A stretch of DNA of 14,581 nt. It comes from a bacterium. GTDB lineage: Bacteria > AUK180. Shown in pieces: positions 1 to 6,209 of the stretch. Under the pieces are notes generated by a model. The model worked only from the letters and a program-made list of their open reading frames with translations. It ran no database searches and was not told the DNA's origin. A program made the position numbers and the translations under genes. Numbering within the stretch: the first letter of the stretch is position 1; every line of letters starts with the position of its first letter. The stretch spans positions 1 through 14,581 of the forward strand of contig JAUXGM010000046.1 in the NCBI GenBank assembly GCA_030622125.1, in the 5' to 3' direction.

Positions 1-27
1 GACGCACCTGAACATCCGAGGTACGTC
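1..27. repeat. Edge hairpin (imperfect inverted repeat)
   Basis: Bases 1-8 pair with 20-27 with one mismatch (C5 opposite A23) around an 11-nt loop. The stretch is more GC-rich than its surroundings. It sits at the window edge, so it may be part of a larger element to the left. No coding frame or RNA family was recognised. Confidence 0.35.
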
Positions 28-63
28 CCGCTTGTTTTCTGAGTTTGTATTTGTCTTTTTTTC

Positions 64-96
64 ATTGTCAATTGTCCATTGTCCATTGTCAATTGT
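64..96. repeat. Heptamer tandem repeat ATTGTC(A/C)
   Basis: Four complete 7-nt units (ATTGTCA, ATTGTCC, ATTGTCC, ATTGTCA) and a partial fifth (ATTGT) run head to tail. Variation is confined to the last base of each unit. The array is non-coding and lies downstream of the flavoprotein gene. It resembles the short heptameric tandem repeats found in intergenic DNA of various bacteria; no function can be read from it. Confidence 0.8.
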
Positions 97-150
97 ATTC
101 GGTAATGTCCCTCTTTTGTGGCTTTTCGGAGATTAATATTGTTTTTAAAT

Positions 151-235
151 AACCTCTAACCTTCCTGTCTGCGTGCCTGCCTGTGCGTGTCCGCACGCAG
201 ACAGGCAACGCACAGGCAGGCAACCTCTATCTTCC
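151..235. repeat. Interleaved inverted repeat (X-Y-X'-Y') flanked by direct repeats
   Basis: Arm X (164-176, CCTGTCTGCGTGC) is perfectly complementary to X' (193-205). Arm Y (175-188, GCCTGCCTGTGCGT) is perfectly complementary to Y' (208-221). The order X-Y-X'-Y' is that of an H-type pseudoknot, or of two overlapping cruciforms, rather than a simple hairpin. X and Y also resemble each other. The GC-rich element is bracketed by near-identical direct repeats: AACCTCTAACCTTCC (151-165) and AACCTCTATCTTCC (222-235). It lies just past the 3' end of the flavoprotein gene. It could be a dispersed palindromic repeat unit, a MITE-like insertion or a structured RNA end. Confidence 0.8.
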
Positions 236-249
236 GGTTTGTATTTTTA

Positions 250-1596
250 TTATTTTAGTTTCTTTAGAACTGCTTCTGCTGCTTTGATAATAGGATAAGC
301 CGTTGGTGGAGCGGTAAGTAAAGGATGTGTTCCAATTTGTGTTGCCAAGAGACAATTCACGGTCGTTCTTCTCTGAATAGCCAATCCGATAAGATTTACC
401 AGCTCACCTGTACTTGGTCCGCTGATAACTTCGCCCCCGAGAATTACTCCCGACTCACGAGCAACGATCAATTTTACCATCTGTTTATGTGTTTTAGGTA
501 AAGTTCCGGGATGCTTATCTATACCGGTAAATGTACCCGTAACAATATCAAATCCTTCCTTTAATGCCTGTTTTTCGATCAATCCAGCTGCTCCAAAGCC
601 GGTTTCTCCCAATGCAGTAGAAAAAATTGCAATAGTTCCACTAAATGATTTTACAGAAGATAATTTATAAAGATTCATACCCGCGATCCTTGATTCTGCA
701 CAAGCAGTGGAAGCAAGCATGATGCCGCTTGGTTTTCCTGTAATAAAATCTCTTTTTCCTGCACAATCACCAACGGCAAATATATCCGGATTACTTGTTC
801 TCATATATTTATCTACATTGATAAAACCCATTTCATTGAGTTTTAATCCTGCTTTTTCAGCAAGGGATGTATTTGTGTGATACCCCATAGATAGGATGAC
901 GGCATCGGCTTCAAGTTTTTCCCCATTGTTAAGTAAAACACCGGTAACCTTAGCATCACCAATTATTTCCTTAACGCCACTTCCTGTTTTTAGCGCTATG
1001 CCTCTTGATATCAAGATTTCTTCTGCGCATGCCGCTACCTCATCGTCAAAAACGAGAGCTAATATTTGGGGCAGTATTTCAACAAGAGTTACATCCTTAT
1101 CTGTTTTATTCAATTCATCCGATATCTCAACACCAATAAATCCGCCTCCAATAGTAACTATTTTTTTACAATCGTTAAGTTTTACTATAATTTTATCAAG
1201 ATATTCCTTATTTTTTGGTATAGTAAATACATTTTCAAGATTTGCACCTTTTAACCATTTAGGTTTTGTGGGGATAGAACCGGTTGCCAATATAAGTTTT
1301 TCAAATTGGATCTCTGTTCCATCAGCTGTCTTACAAATCTTATTTTCTTTGTCAAGCGAAATTACCTCATCAATCTTTAGTTTTATTCCTGCTTTGCTTA
1401 AAACGGCATCGGGAACAACATCTTTGTCGCTGCTTTCCAAAGATCCGAAGATATACGGAATTCCACAAGGAACGATTACCTGCTTTTCTTTTCTGATAAC
1501 CAAAAAATCCTTATCGGGATAAGAAGATTTTCCTGTTACTGCTGCAACAATACCTGCTGCACTTCCACCAATTACCAATACATTTGTTTTTTCCAT
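250..1596 (-). CDS. FAD-dependent pyridine nucleotide-disulfide oxidoreductase (CoA-disulfide reductase / NADH oxidase-like)
   Basis: Probable cytoplasmic NAD(P)H-dependent flavoenzyme that reduces CoA disulfide, a persulfide or oxygen; substrate not resolvable from sequence. The 448 residues match the usual length of this family. An N-terminal FAD dinucleotide fold carries GGSAAG (10-15). Cys44 in PCGIPY (43-48) is placed like the single redox cysteine of CoA-disulfide reductases and NADH oxidases. ATGS lies at 104-107, the NAD(P)H motif GGGFIGVE at 150-157, the second FAD motif GDCAG at 276-280, and a dimerisation domain from about 325 to the end. The C-terminus has GTHPLL (422-427) where classical members have a HPT-type motif. 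The start is ATG with GAGGTGA just upstream. It stands alone, with its own promoter at 1641-1668, downstream of tRNA-Ser on the same strand. Family certain; exact substrate uncertain. Confidence 0.88.
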   Translation of the reverse strand: MEKTNVLVIGGSAAGIVAAVTGKSSYPDKDFLVIRKEKQVIVPCGIPYIFGSLESSDKDVVPDAVLSKAGIKLKIDEVISLDKENKICKTADGTEIQFEKLILATGSIPTKPKWLKGANLENVFTIPKNKEYLDKIIVKLNDCKKIVTIGGGFIGVEISDELNKTDKDVTLVEILPQILALVFDDEVAACAEEILISRGIALKTGSGVKEIIGDAKVTGVLLNNGEKLEADAVILSMGYHTNTSLAEKAGLKLNEMGFINVDKYMRTSNPDIFAVGDCAGKRDFITGKPSGIMLASTACAESRIAGMNLYKLSSVKSFSGTIAIFSTALGETGFGAAGLIEKQALKEGFDIVTGTFTGIDKHPGTLPKTHKQMVKLIVARESGVILGGEVISGPSTGELVNLIGLAIQRRTTVNCLLATQIGTHPLLTAPPTAYPIIKAAEAVLKKLK

Positions 1597-1640
1597 AACT
1601 TCACCTCTTTTTTATTCTGAAATTAAAATTCAACATTTTT

Positions 1641-1668
1641 ATTATAATAAATTTTTAAAAAAAATCAA
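1641..1668 (-). promoter_or_regulatory. Putative sigma70 promoter of the flavoprotein gene
   Basis: On the minus strand, -35 TTGATT (1663-1668), 16-nt spacer and -10 TATAAT (1641-1646). The spacer begins with six T followed by AAAAA. The predicted transcription start near 1634 gives a leader of about 38 nt with the Shine-Dalgarno GAGGTGA close to the ATG. The spacer is almost the same as that of the promoter at 3849. Confidence 0.7.
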
Positions 1669-1693
1669 TAGCATAAATATCAAACAGGTAACA

Positions 1694-1710
1694 CGGAGGG
1701 AAAGGGATTC
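1694..1710. repeat. Partial duplicate of the tRNA-Ser 3' end
   Basis: These 17 nt match 1748-1764, the 3' terminus of tRNA-Ser (discriminator base, acceptor 3' strand, T-stem and start of T-loop), with a single difference (A1702 against G1756). The copy begins exactly at the discriminator position and lies 54 nt away, immediately downstream of the tRNA in its own orientation. It is followed by a 6-bp hairpin CCCGAA-AGGA-TTCGGG (1712-1727). A second copy of a tRNA 3' end is what integrating elements leave at attachment sites, but no integrase is present here. Confidence 0.6.
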
Positions 1711-1744
1711 CCCGAAAGGATTCGGGATAAACTTCTCATCCCTC

Positions 1745-1834
1745 TGGCGGAGGGAGAGGGATTCGAACCCCCGGTACCTTTAACAGTACAACGGTTTTCA
1801 AGACCGCCGCATTCAACCGCTCTGCCATCCCTCC
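1745..1834 (-). tRNA. tRNA-Ser(UGA)
   Basis: On the minus strand a complete class II tRNA folds. The acceptor stem GGAGGGA pairs perfectly with TCCCTCC. The anticodon stem GCGGT/ACCGT holds the loop CTTGAAA, giving anticodon UGA (complement at 1798-1800). A long variable arm built on GTAC/GTAC is present, and the T-arm has the loop TTCGAAT. The discriminator base is G and CCA is encoded (complement 1745-1747). The long variable arm, G73 and the anticodon all indicate serine, decoding UCN codons. Length is 90 nt including CCA. Confidence 0.96.
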
Positions 1835-1846
1835 AGGCAAAATACT

Positions 1847-1879
1847 ATTATATATACTCTTTTTTCTAAAAAAAATCAA
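1847..1879 (-). promoter_or_regulatory. Putative promoter of tRNA-Ser
   Basis: On the minus strand, TTGATT (1874-1879) is followed by six T and, after 17 nt, by TATATA (1851-1856), which overlaps a TATAAT (1847-1852, 21-nt spacing). Either box starts transcription a few nucleotides before the mature tRNA 5' end at 1834. It is divergent from the kdsD promoter, whose -35 begins only about 24 nt away. Confidence 0.6.
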
Positions 1880-1902
1880 GATGCGAATTAATCAATAGTA
1901 AT

Positions 1903-1931
1903 TTGACATAATTATCTTTTTTTATTATAAT
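1903..1931 (+). promoter_or_regulatory. Perfect-consensus sigma70 promoter of kdsD
   Basis: TTGACA (1903-1908), exactly 17 nt, TATAAT (1926-1931): both hexamers and the spacing are consensus. The first transcribed base is expected about 7 nt after the -10, at 1937-1938, which is the kdsD ATG itself. No Shine-Dalgarno is present. The arrangement predicts a leaderless transcript. Confidence 0.85.
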
Positions 1932-1936
1932 ACAGT

Positions 1937-2902
1937 ATGAAGATCAAAGAGATTATAGAACAGGTTTTATTGGACGAAAAAAATGGCATTGCCAAATGTA
2001 TATCTTCGGTGGATGACAATTGTATCAAATGTGTAGAAACAATTTCATCATTAAATGGGAAATTAATTATAAGCGGTATAGGCAAATCCGGCTTGATCGC
2101 ACAGAAACTTGCCGCAACTTTTTCCTCTACGGGTACACCATCAATGTTTTTACATCCCACTGAAGCCGGACACGGGGACCTCGGTATTGTTCAATCTACC
2201 GACGCACTTTTACTCATATCTTTCAATGGTGAGCAGCGTGAATTCAACTATTTTTTCTCTTTTTGTAATCGCAACAATATTCCAATAATCGGATTGACCG
2301 GAAACAAAAGTTCGTCCTTATATAAGAAAGCGGACATACCTATTCATATTCCAATAAAAAACGAAAGTAAAATTATGCCCTATGTTCCATCTGTTTCATC
2401 AACCGCAACACTTGCAATCGGTGATAGTATTGCTCTCGCTGTTGCGAAGATAAAAAATTTCGCTCCGGAGGATTTTGCCAAACTTCATCCCGGGGGGAGT
2501 TTAGGGGTTCTTTTAAATCGACAAGTTTTTGAGCTTATGCATTCCGGTGATTCAATACCTTTTTTGTCCCTTGATACTACCATCACCGATATTCTTTATA
2601 TCATTTCATCATTTAGATTGGGGATTGGGATCGTTGTAAATGAAAACAAAAAGATGTTAGGTCTAATAACCGACGGTGATATAAGAAGAACCTTTGAAAA
2701 ATATGGAAAAACAGGGTTTGACCTTTTAGCAAGGAACATAATGACAAAAGATCCCTGTTCAATCGTAAAGAATAAACTTGCAAAAGATGCTATGAAGATA
2801 ATGGAAAAGAATAAGATAACCGTATTGCCTGTTCTTGATGATAATAAAGTGATCGGGGTAATACATTTACATGATATTTTAGGAGGAAGGAATAACTCAT
2901 GA
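1937..2902 (+). CDS. kdsD: Arabinose-5-phosphate isomerase (KdsD/GutQ family, SIS plus two CBS domains)
   Basis: Interconverts D-ribulose 5-phosphate and D-arabinose 5-phosphate, the first step towards Kdo for the lipopolysaccharide inner core; cytoplasmic. The 321 residues compare with about 328 in E. coli KdsD. The SIS domain shows SGIGKSG (46-52, Lys50 at the sugar-phosphate site), HPTEAGHGDLG (73-83), a serine-rich SVSST segment (152-156) and HPGGSLG (184-190, His184 matching the catalytic His). Two CBS domains follow, about 199-252 (with ITDGDIRR) and 267-315. The segment before SVSST differs from the common EACP...APTTS form, so a regulatory GutQ-like role is not excluded. The ATG at 1937 is chosen because upstream sequence is promoter; there is no ribosome binding site and the mRNA is probably leaderless. 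The stop overlaps the next gene's start by 4 nt (ATGA). Confidence 0.93.
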   Translation: MKIKEIIEQVLLDEKNGIAKCISSVDDNCIKCVETISSLNGKLIISGIGKSGLIAQKLAATFSSTGTPSMFLHPTEAGHGDLGIVQSTDALLLISFNGEQREFNYFFSFCNRNNIPIIGLTGNKSSSLYKKADIPIHIPIKNESKIMPYVPSVSSTATLAIGDSIALAVAKIKNFAPEDFAKLHPGGSLGVLLNRQVFELMHSGDSIPFLSLDTTITDILYIISSFRLGIGIVVNENKKMLGLITDGDIRRTFEKYGKTGFDLLARNIMTKDPCSIVKNKLAKDAMKIMEKNKITVLPVLDDNKVIGVIHLHDILGGRNNS

Positions 2903-3837
2903 AAAAATTTTTTAGCTATTTGGTTGGTATAATTATTATTGCATTGGTAATTATTTCTATTATATTTATCATAAAAAAGAAGCCCGATAAAGGTCATATA
3001 ATTAGTAGTCCGGCAGTGGTAATAAATGGTCGGGTAGTTAATATTAAAAATGAGGTGATTGTTCAACTAAATGGAATTAAAAAACTCTTTATTTTTGAAA
3101 ACACAGCAAAGATAAATTTAGAATCCACTTCGAGAAACGATACGGCATACATTAAAATAACATATTGGCAAGATCAGAAGAAAGATCTGAATTTTATACC
3201 GGAAAAAGGCTATTTTGAAAAAGGTGAAACAGCAAGTATTTATATAGAGTCAATAGAAGGGAAAATACCGACAGACATGGAATTAAACATAAAGCAAAAG
3301 GATACAACGATCATGCTTTCAAACCTCAGAAGGAGTTTGATCTTTATAGATGTTGATCGTCTTGATCTCTATGCAGAGGGCTTGAAAAAAATAAAAAAAA
3401 TGACCCTGATTACAAAAAATGGTTCTATAGATATGATAAGATCTGATATTAACAGATTAAAACTAAATGCATCCTCAGGAGAATTATCATTTACAAATCT
3501 TAATTTAGAGGAGGGCAAGATAATTTTGAAAAGCATGAACTCATTAGTTGCAAACAGTAATATTGAAAAGCTTGATCTTGATATTAAATCCGGATACATA
3601 CAATTATTAGATTCAAAGATAGGAAAATTGTCTATAAATTCAAATTCCGCTATTACATCATTAACCAATAATGATATCAAAAAATGTGCTTTTTTTCTTG
3701 ATGATGGGTCTTTAAATTTAGAAAGGAACCGAATCGATTCTATTTCCGTAAATTCCAAAAAAAGTATCATTAAATCGGATACAATTTTACCTACCGGTAT
3801 TGAAAAACAGGGTCCAAATATTATTCAAATGTTTTAG
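2899..3837 (+). CDS. Membrane-anchored beta-solenoid repeat protein, unknown function
   Basis: 312 residues. One N-terminal membrane helix (about 8-26), followed by KKK, suggests an inner-membrane anchor with the rest in the periplasm, or a retained signal. Residues 33-140 are beta-rich. From about 147 to 295 roughly seven to eight turns of about 19 residues repeat. Units start near 168, 187, 207, 225, 244, 263 and 282, each with alternating Leu/Ile, a small residue (often Gly or Ser) in the middle and Asn/Asp/Lys at the turn. This is the layout of a right-handed beta-helix and resembles DUF4097/DUF2807-type putative adhesin domains; no family is firmly assigned. AGGAGG precedes the ATG and the ATGA overlap implies translational coupling to kdsD. 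Position after kdsD is where many Gram-negatives carry kdsC and lptC, so an LPS-transport-related role is worth considering; that is inference only. Confidence 0.8.
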   Translation: MKKFFSYLVGIIIIALVIISIIFIIKKKPDKGHIISSPAVVINGRVVNIKNEVIVQLNGIKKLFIFENTAKINLESTSRNDTAYIKITYWQDQKKDLNFIPEKGYFEKGETASIYIESIEGKIPTDMELNIKQKDTTIMLSNLRRSLIFIDVDRLDLYAEGLKKIKKMTLITKNGSIDMIRSDINRLKLNASSGELSFTNLNLEEGKIILKSMNSLVANSNIEKLDLDIKSGYIQLLDSKIGKLSINSNSAITSLTNNDIKKCAFFLDDGSLNLERNRIDSISVNSKKSIIKSDTILPTGIEKQGPNIIQMF

Positions 3838-3862
3838 CTAAAAAATACTTGATATTTTTTAG
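3838..3862 (+). terminator. AT-rich hairpin after the solenoid gene, overlapping the next -35
   Basis: Directly after the TAG stop (3835-3837), CTAAAAAATA (3838-3847) and TATTTTTTAG (3853-3862) form a perfect 10-bp stem with loop CTTGA. The stem has almost no GC, so it is a weak terminator at best. The -35 TTGATA (3849-3854) of the downstream gene lies in its loop and 3' arm. It may be a terminator, an operator for a dimeric repressor, or both. Confidence 0.5.
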
Positions 3863-3877
3863 AAAATTTATTATAAT
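3849..3877 (+). promoter_or_regulatory. Putative promoter of the TonB-like four-gene unit
   Basis: TTGATA (3849-3854), 17-nt spacer, TATAAT (3872-3877). The spacer is six T, then AGAAAA, then TTTAT, nearly the same as the promoter at 1641-1668. The expected start near 3884 gives a leader of about 14 nt; AGGAG (3887-3891) sits 6 nt before the ATG. Confidence 0.75.
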
Positions 3878-3897
3878 ATAAAAATTAGGAGTTCAAT

Positions 3898-4890
3898 ATG
3901 AGTAAAGGACAAAAAAATATAATAATAATTGAAATAGTTGTCCTGATAGTAGGCGTAATTTTATTTATTATTGGTTCCTCTAATTCGGGAATGGGCAAAA
4001 GAAAGGTGTTGATCAATGAATTGGATAATATAAATAAGGAACTTACAAAGCAAAAACTAATTTATAAAGATAATAATGTGATCGTTAAACTTATTCAGGA
4101 TAAGCTAAATACGGTGCAGGAAATGCTGAAAAGATATCAAGATAAAAAAGCAAAGATCGATGATATTGAAATGGAAAAAAGAAAACTCGTTATTTTTAAA
4201 GACGGGACCAATGAATTTTTTGATAAATGTAGTAAAATAAATTGTGCTATTGATGATGTGAATAATTTTATCAAACGGGTAGAAACATATCTAAATAACA
4301 ATCAAAAAGATCTGAAAGCAGCAAAAAGCAGCAGAAAAGTTTCAAAAATAACAAGAAAAGAGATCGTAGCATTAGAAAAAGAATTGAATGATGGAATTGA
4401 AAGATTAAAAAACGAGTTGGCAAAAGCAAAACTCCCGGAGGATTATATTGATGTTTCATTAGAAACACTAAATTTGGATCAACCGCTTGTTAACTTGAAA
4501 ACAAAGGTAAACTATGCAATTGATGTTATAAATGAAGTCAGTCGGCCAAAAGAAACCCCTATAATCCCCATCCATATCAAGCCGACTGAACCAAAAAGAA
4601 AATTAGTTATAAGGAACGGACCAACTGTTTTAAAAAAGTATATTCCAGATTATCCAAGTGAGTTTCGGGGGCATGAATTGTTTACTATAATTGCAATGGA
4701 TGTAGATAAAGACGGAAAGATAACCTCTACAAGTGTATTTCAATCATCAGGAAACAAAAAATTTGACGAATTCTGCAAAAAAATGGCATATAATATCAAA
4801 TATCAAGCAGCAACAGGTTATTACAGAGATGATCCGGGAAATATATTTACTATAAAGGACGATACAAAATACCCGTTTAAATGTAAATAG
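3898..4890 (+). CDS. TonB-like protein with N-terminal membrane helix, coiled coil and TonB C-terminal domain
   Basis: 330 residues. A membrane helix (about 8-26) would anchor it in the inner membrane. Residues 36-180 are rich in Lys, Glu, Leu and Ile in heptad-like spacing, suggesting a long coiled coil instead of the Pro-rich spacer of classical TonB. A short proline-containing linker (217-232) leads to a C-terminal domain (about 246-318). PDYPSEFRG (250-258), MDVDKDGKI (267-275) and SSGNKKFDEF (283-292) there follow the TonB/TolA C-terminal pattern of P-x-YP, V-D-x-DG-K and SSGN-x-x-D. Such domains bind outer-membrane partners and transmit force from ExbBD-type motors. No exbB or exbD lies in the window. 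AGGAG stands 6 nt before the ATG. It is the first gene of a four-gene unit. C-terminal domain assignment fairly sure, partners unknown. Confidence 0.8.
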   Translation: MSKGQKNIIIIEIVVLIVGVILFIIGSSNSGMGKRKVLINELDNINKELTKQKLIYKDNNVIVKLIQDKLNTVQEMLKRYQDKKAKIDDIEMEKRKLVIFKDGTNEFFDKCSKINCAIDDVNNFIKRVETYLNNNQKDLKAAKSSRKVSKITRKEIVALEKELNDGIERLKNELAKAKLPEDYIDVSLETLNLDQPLVNLKTKVNYAIDVINEVSRPKETPIIPIHIKPTEPKRKLVIRNGPTVLKKYIPDYPSEFRGHELFTIIAMDVDKDGKITSTSVFQSSGNKKFDEFCKKMAYNIKYQAATGYYRDDPGNIFTIKDDTKYPFKCK

Positions 4891-4899
4891 GAGAAAAAT

Positions 4900-5763
4900 A
4901 TGAAAAAAAGTTATATAGTTTTTTTATTTTTTTTATTGAGTGTTCTTGTTTTCGGCAAGATTTATTATTACAATGACGGCTCTTTTCCCGTTGCTATAAA
5001 AACAATGTATTTCGGAACCGGCGAGGAAAATATTCTACGCTTCTATATTAAAGTACCGCTCTACAAATTGAAAATGTCAAAGGATACTATTCAAAAAGGA
5101 AAAACGATATATAATGTTAAAAATAAGTTCAATATTGTGGTAACAGACAGCAAAGGAACTATATTGGGTAAGGATAAATGGAAAGCAGTGAGTAAATTTA
5201 ATACCGTGAATTCCCGACTTTATGTGTTGGAATATTATGATGTTATGGTTCCGAGATCAAAAAAATATAATGTGAAATTGGATGTAACCGATTTAAACTC
5301 CAAAAAGTGTGTGAATATTGAATTTTCGGAAATTGCAAAGAATTTTGATAATTTTGCAATATCTTCTTTTTTTTGGGCAACCGAGATAAGGCAGGCAAAA
5401 CCGGATGACCCCAAATATTTGCAGTTTAATTCACTATATTTTAAACCTATTATAGATGATATATTCTATTCTCCTGATTGTCCGATGTGCTACTTTGAAA
5501 TATATAATTTGACCTCAAATAACGATGAAGAATATCGCTACAAAGTTTCTTATGATATCAAAAACAGCAGTGGTGATAGTGTTTATTATTTTGAAAGGAT
5601 AAAGGATGGAATTGAATCCAATGTTATTGAACTTACTGAACCGCCCATTTTTGATATCTTTATGCTTTTGAATGATGGAGAGTATACAATAATTATTACT
5701 GTTATCGATTTAAATGCAAATAAAACGATTAAGACCGAAAGTAAGGTTGTAAAAAAAATATAG
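4900..5763 (+). CDS. Secreted beta-rich protein, unknown function (loosely GWxTD N-domain-like)
   Basis: 287 residues. A typical signal peptide (Lys2-Lys3, hydrophobic 5-18, probable cleavage after FG at 18-19) indicates export; no lipobox cysteine follows. The mature protein is predicted beta-rich. The first half holds aromatic/hydrophobic strands of a sandwich, including YNVKNKFNIVVTDSKG at about 67-82. The second half, from a CPMC segment through EIYNL to GEYTIIITVIDLN near the C-terminus, looks like another Ig-like sandwich. The order of strands is loosely like the N-terminal region of GWxTD-domain proteins, but no GWxTD motif is present, so this is only a hint. AGGAG overlaps the previous gene's stop and lies 6 nt before the ATG. 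The 9-nt gap to the TonB-like gene supports co-expression and an envelope role. Confidence 0.75.
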   Translation: MKKSYIVFLFFLLSVLVFGKIYYYNDGSFPVAIKTMYFGTGEENILRFYIKVPLYKLKMSKDTIQKGKTIYNVKNKFNIVVTDSKGTILGKDKWKAVSKFNTVNSRLYVLEYYDVMVPRSKKYNVKLDVTDLNSKKCVNIEFSEIAKNFDNFAISSFFWATEIRQAKPDDPKYLQFNSLYFKPIIDDIFYSPDCPMCYFEIYNLTSNNDEEYRYKVSYDIKNSSGDSVYYFERIKDGIESNVIELTEPPIFDIFMLLNDGEYTIIITVIDLNANKTIKTESKVVKKI

Positions 5764-5771
5764 GGGGAAAA

Positions 5772-6209
5772 ATGATATCTACCGACAAAAGACACTTCGA
5801 TTTGGAAAATATTGCAAAAGCAAAACAATTGCAATCACTATTATGGGTAATCTTCTTTTTCATAATTATTATTGCGATTATATGTGCAACAGAACAAATG
5901 GCAAGAATATCAAAATCAAGTATGGAATTAAAGAGACTTGAACCGCTAAAAATATATAATAAACTCGGACAGATCATCAATGAATATAAGAATCCGAGAT
6001 TTTCCATCAATGATAAAGGTAAAACAATCGATTGGCTGAAATATTGGCAGAAAAAATGGAATATAAGCGTAATTCTCTTTATGATTGTTGTTATTATAGC
6101 AATATTATTGGAAATATTAATTATCAGTCAAATAAAATTTCTACAGAGAAAAGAAATACATCTAATACATAAATATGAACTTGAAAGATCAGAAGAAAAG
6201 GACAAATGA
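5772..6209 (+). CDS. Small membrane protein with two transmembrane helices, unknown function
   Basis: 145 residues, not recognised. Two strongly hydrophobic helices lie at about 22-42 and 94-117, each rich in Ile. Between them is a loop of about 50 residues with basic and aromatic residues, and the tail is highly charged (about 118-145). The first helix has an acidic/basic N-terminal segment of about 20 residues, favouring both ends in the cytoplasm with a periplasmic loop. The ATG follows an AGGGGGA purine run and starts 8 nt after the preceding stop, so it is probably translated from the same mRNA as the TonB-like gene. It lacks the three-helix layout of ExbB and the single helix of ExbD, so it is not a clear motor subunit. 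Confidence 0.7.
   Translation: MISTDKRHFDLENIAKAKQLQSLLWVIFFFIIIIAIICATEQMARISKSSMELKRLEPLKIYNKLGQIINEYKNPRFSINDKGKTIDWLKYWQKKWNISVILFMIVVIIAILLEILIISQIKFLQRKEIHLIHKYELERSEEKDK

Noticed and set aside
151-235. CRISPR array or intrinsic terminator
   Set aside because: No regularly spaced direct repeats with unique spacers, and no T-run follows the GC-rich stems on either strand.
896-1522. Long plus-strand open frame opposite the flavoprotein gene
   Set aside because: Antisense shadow of a gene with complete family motifs; no ribosome binding site and a low-complexity Ser/Phe/Ile product. The same reasoning excludes the frames opposite kdsD, the solenoid gene, nusB, ribH, ribBA and ribE.
1694-1747. 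Second tRNA gene or tRNA pseudogene downstream of tRNA-Ser
   Set aside because: Only 17 nt of the 3' end are repeated; no anticodon arm or 5' acceptor strand accompanies them.
5772-6209. ExbB or ExbD partner of the TonB-like protein
   Set aside because: Two helices and a charged tail do not fit the three-helix ExbB or the single-helix ExbD with its membrane Asp.
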